Source of the DNA: an uncultured Bacilli bacterium
GTDB lineage: Bacteria > Bacillota_I > Bacilli_A > RFN20 > CAG-826
NCBI GenBank assembly: GCA_905235705.1
Contig: CAJOML010000004.1
Coordinates: 1 to 36,003, forward strand
Direction: 5' to 3'
DNA: 36,003 nucleotides
Part shown: piece by piece, positions 35,347 through 36,003 of the stretch
Layout: the number at the start of each line of letters is the position of its first letter
Position numbering within the stretch: the first letter of the stretch is position 1
Position numbers and translations under genes: made by a program
The notes under the pieces: generated by a model
What the model was told of the DNA's origin: nothing
Seen by the model: the letters and a program-made list of their open reading frames with translations, nothing else
Database searches by the model: none

Positions 35347-35799
35347 TTATAATCCTCCTTGATCTTTGCTAGGGAATGTTGTAGAAATGGAACCGCCCTC
35401 ACCAAACGTTATTGTTACTCTCACGCCTTTATAAACGGCAGAATGAGATGTTCTAGGAATTCGTACTCCCTTATATGTTGATAGCACATACCTCGCTGCA
35501 TCAGCAATATCTTGAGTAGTCCATGTTTTTGGAGACCATGTATGATTATCACCTGTTTGGAAAATCTTGTTTATCGATGTTGGTAAATTGCCAACTCGCA
35601 CTCCATTATCATACTCTTTGGTGATTTCATATGGGATGTTATTCTTTTCCATATAATCAATACTGTCTTGGCCATGTCCACCACTTTTTGGACGATTTCC
35701 TTTGGTACCTGAATTTGGGAAACACCCCCATTTTGTGGTGTTAAAACTCAGTCTTAAATAACAAGTCCAGGTCACGTTTTGAAAGGTAGACATTACCAA
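35347..35799 (-). CDS. EndoU-like (bacterial EndoU nuclease) polymorphic toxin C-terminal domain
   Basis: KGNRPKSGGHGQDSIDYMEKNNIPYEITKEYDNGVRVGNLP...HTWSPKTWTTQDIADAARYV...YKGVRVTITFGEGGSISTTFP; N-terminal part probably out of its native frame (see finding). Confidence 0.65.
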   Translation of the reverse strand: MVMSTFQNVTWTCYLRLSFNTTKWGCFPNSGTKGNRPKSGGHGQDSIDYMEKNNIPYEITKEYDNGVRVGNLPTSINKIFQTGDNHTWSPKTWTTQDIADAARYVLSTYKGVRIPRTSHSAVYKGVRVTITFGEGGSISTTFPSKDQGGL

Positions 35800-36003
35800 G
35801 TTTAGATAGACCCAGTTTTTCTTTTATTTTCCTATATGTCGGGGTGTCTGTCGCATTATTGATAAAACTCCCGTCATAGTTTTCGGTCACATTGTAATCG
35901 CGGATGAAATCAAATAGCTGTTCAACCGGTATTTCGTCGTCGAACACCTTAAATTCGATCAATCGCATGATAACCAAAGCGTAATAGACGATTAGGAAAT
36001 GCC
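35741..36003 (-). CDS. Partial ORF open to the window edge; possible N-terminal portion of the EndoU-like toxin gene in another frame
   Basis: Frame stays open from the window end (HFLIVYYALVIMRLIEFKVFDDEIPVEQLF...LLFKTEF-stop) and ends at a TTTT run overlapping the toxin ORF. Confidence 0.45.
   Translation of the reverse strand, partial: HFLIVYYALVIMRLIEFKVFDDEIPVEQLFDFIRDYNVTENYDGSFINNATDTPTYRKIKEKLGLSKLGNVYLSKRDLDLLFKTEF

Noticed and set aside
1-36003. CRISPR arrays, IS elements, integrases, rRNA, prophage
   Set aside because: No regularly spaced repeats, transposase/recombinase motifs, terminal inverted repeats or rRNA signatures seen on reading.

Overview
This window looks like chromosomal backbone of a low-to-moderate-GC Bacillota/Mollicutes-like bacterium; the lineage is inferred from gene content (PlsX, Spx, YlbF, RNase J, YitT, archaeal-type ProS, TldD/TldE) and was not tested. 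It carries about 33 plausible protein genes on both strands, four tRNA genes (Thr-CGU, Ser-GCU, Ser-CGA, Ser-GGA) and several clear intrinsic terminators. Most genes are housekeeping. The observations most worth following up are: (1) a recurring layout in which a TATAAT-like hexamer sits 6-7 nt before the ATG with no Shine-Dalgarno sequence, at about ten genes, suggesting common leaderless mRNAs; (2) a fusion of a Vsr-like nuclease, with its catalytic Asp changed to Asn, to an intact MutT/MutX-type NUDIX hydrolase; (3) a membrane-anchored protein with degenerate GGDEF and EAL domains; (4) an AT-rich EndoU-type toxin / putative immunity cassette downstream of tRNA-Ser(GGA), with a probable frameshift; (5) degenerate or repurposed small domains (EIIB-like without its Cys, PgeF-like without its His motif); and (6) paired compensatory palindromes in a divergent promoter region. 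No CRISPR array, rRNA, transposase or integrase was seen. All family calls are by eye from the translated ORFs.
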